Shown here piece after piece: positions 50,077 to 50,967 of a DNA stretch of 50,967 bases; position 1 is the stretch's first letter; the number at the start of each line of letters is the position of its first letter. Source of the DNA: DATGKR01 sp035294565 (lineage in GTDB: Bacteria; Actinomycetota; Acidimicrobiia; Acidimicrobiales; Palsa-688); contig DATGKR010000030.1 of assembly GCA_035294565.1 (NCBI GenBank), positions 1 to 50,967 of the forward strand, written 5' to 3'. Position numbers and translations under genes: made by a program. The notes beneath the pieces are model-generated. The model was not told the DNA's origin. It worked only from the letters and a program-made list of their open reading frames with translations, and did no database searches.

Positions 50077-50727
50077 CTACACCGGATAGGGACCGACATC
50101 GTTGTTACCGCCGAGCCGGATGCAATCCTGCTCGGGGGCCAGGTCATTTCTGCCTGGCTCTGCATGTCGCCATGCAGATCGGACCATATCTTCACCGCTG
50201 ACCGCGGTGTTCGGCATATGGTCTCTGAGGATTCTCGACGCCACTCCGGTTCCGTAAACCCTTCGATACCTGCCGCCTCCGTTCATGGAGACGGCGAGGT
50301 CGAGAAGCGTCCGGAAGCCGTGTGAACTCAAGTGCACCCCCTCGTTCATCGCCCGGACGATGTGGGCGAAGATCAGGAACTGTTCCTGCTTCGAACTGAG
50401 GAGTGACTGCGCCTCGAAGAAGGGTATGACCCGCATCAGCAGGTCGGCGCGTCTGCGAACCACGAAGACAAGCGATGAGTCCTGTGATCCACGATGGTTC
50501 TGCTGTATCCGTCCGCAACCAAGTCTCTGCCGAAGCAGATCGAGTACCTCGCGGCGCTCGATGTTCTGGCTGACGTGGAACTCCGGTACTAGCTGCCACT
50601 GCAGCTTCGTGGAGGGGTTCCGCTGGACGGCTACATGAAAACTTCCTTCTCCGTCGACGAAGCCTGCTAAATAGGCGTCGAGCCTTTCCTGCTGATTGTC
50701 CGCACTGATCAGATTGTCACTGCTCAC
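50077..50727 (-). CDS. LAGLIDADG homing endonuclease (I-CreI-like), intron-encoded
   Basis: A 216-residue single-motif LAGLIDADG protein. The motif is L16-DAYLAGFVDGEGSF with the catalytic Asp at D25, matching I-CreI (YLAGFVDGDGS). Residues to about 140 follow I-CreI in order: FHVSQNIERREVLDLLRQRL, VFVVRRRADLLMRVIPFFEA, SSKQEQFLIFAHIVRAM. Single-motif enzymes act as homodimers and cut the intronless 23S target so the intron can spread. The GTG at 50727 has GGGTGGGAT upstream. The frame covers the intron Q, R and S elements and stops at 50077, 20 bases inside the downstream 23S exon, so the last 45 or so residues are probably a passenger tail on core RNA. Confidence 0.88.
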   Translation of the reverse strand: MSSDNLISADNQQERLDAYLAGFVDGEGSFHVAVQRNPSTKLQWQLVPEFHVSQNIERREVLDLLRQRLGCGRIQQNHRGSQDSSLVFVVRRRADLLMRVIPFFEAQSLLSSKQEQFLIFAHIVRAMNEGVHLSSHGFRTLLDLAVSMNGGGRYRRVYGTGVASRILRDHMPNTAVSGEDMVRSAWRHAEPGRNDLAPEQDCIRLGGNNDVGPYPV

Positions 50728-50826
50728 GATCCCACCCTAAACAGAGGGTGAGACGGCGAACGAGTACTGTCAGATACTCGGAGTTCCCAGCATATAGCCG
50801 AATTTATAGACAGCGCGGTTCGATTC
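50097..50826 (-). mobile_element. Group I self-splicing intron in 23S rRNA
   Basis: A 730-base insert splits GTCGTGAGACAGT from TCGGTCCC in 23S; removing it restores the universal sequence. The upstream exon ends in T and the intron ends in G. P1 forms between exon AGACAGT and the internal guide GCTGTCT (50814-50808), with a U-G wobble at the splice site. Core elements on the minus strand: P-like GGCTATATGCTGGGAACTCC (50799-50780), Q-like ACAATCAGCAGGAAAG (50699-50684), R-like CTCAGAGACCATATG (50229-50215) and S-like GAAGATATGGTCC (50193-50181). R and S make a perfect 7-bp P7 (GACCATA with TATGGTC), and P8 is ACCGC/GCGGT between them. The site is E. coli position about 2593, the Cr.LSU/I-CreI site. 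Confidence 0.92.
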
Positions 50827-50860
50827 ACTGTCTCACGACGTTCTAAACCCAGCTCGCGTA

Positions 50861-50897
<37 letters not shown>

Positions 50898-50898
50898 A

Positions 50899-50943
<45 letters not shown>

Positions 50944-50967
50944 TGCCGTCGATATGGACTCTTGGGC

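Overview
This window looks like a chromosomal segment of a high-GC actinobacterium, most likely a member of the Acidimicrobiia. The evidence is the uniformly GC-rich coding DNA with many GTG/TTG starts, gene order that matches two Mycobacterium tuberculosis neighbourhoods as I remember them (pgsA2..gcvH-garA-ftsR-Rv1829-Rv1830-gcvB, and Rv1691..tlyA-ppnK-recN..pyrG-Rv1700..scpA-scpB-rluB-cmk-der), and a secreted protein with GYW/DGG repeats of a kind I associate with Acidimicrobiia. The class-level assignment is inference.

Layout. 1-3.6 kb: a cut-off conserved hypothetical gene, an alpha/beta hydrolase, a 43-residue basic protein, a ferritin-like diiron protein and a tyrosine recombinase. 3.6-14.3 kb, almost all on the minus strand: a DUF4333-like membrane protein, a CDP-alcohol phosphatidyltransferase, a long mannose-1-phosphate guanylyltransferase/phosphomannomutase-like fusion, then gcvH-garA-ftsR-bifunctional nuclease-MerR-gcvT-gcvPA-gcvPB (glycine cleavage with a split P-protein). 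14.4-16.5 kb: a NifU-like protein, tRNA-Pro(GGG), a zinc-ribbon membrane protein and a SpoIIE-type phosphatase. 16.5-16.9 kb: a non-coding stretch full of a degenerate repeated motif and hairpins. 16.9-28 kb: der, a PDZ/radical-SAM DUF512 protein, a CAP-domain secreted protein, ispH, and the minus-strand run scpA-scpB-rluB-tyrA-aroA-cmk-plsC. 28-37.4 kb: trpS, then the minus-strand run HAD phosphatase-Lys/Ala-tail protein-tlyA-nadK-recN-pyrG-Nudix-DksA-like, and a DUF1015 protein. 37.5-42.1 kb: korA-korB, an archaeal-type class I aldolase and an SSB-like protein. 42.4-49.5 kb: an MreB-like gene facing a TPR protein, a membrane pseudokinase and a 960-residue protein that joins a SEDS (RodA/FtsW) glycosyltransferase to a class B penicillin-binding protein. 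49.6 kb to the end: an rRNA terminator, 5S rRNA and the 3' part of 23S rRNA, all on the minus strand; the 23S gene is interrupted by a group I intron that carries an I-CreI-like LAGLIDADG endonuclease.

The most interesting items are (i) the single-chain SEDS-PBP peptidoglycan synthase beside a pseudokinase, a TPR protein and MreB; (ii) the 23S group I intron, whose insertion site is the I-CreI target and whose endonuclease frame runs through the Q, R and S core elements and past the 3' splice site; (iii) a nested tandem duplication of the DUF512/der stop-start junction, giving three successive TGA-ATG junctions; (iv) tlyA, whose S4 domain can only be reached from a CTG codon or by reading through a TAG; and (v) the repeat cluster between der and the phosphatase gene.

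All product names come from reading motifs and overall resemblance in the translated sequence. No database search was run.
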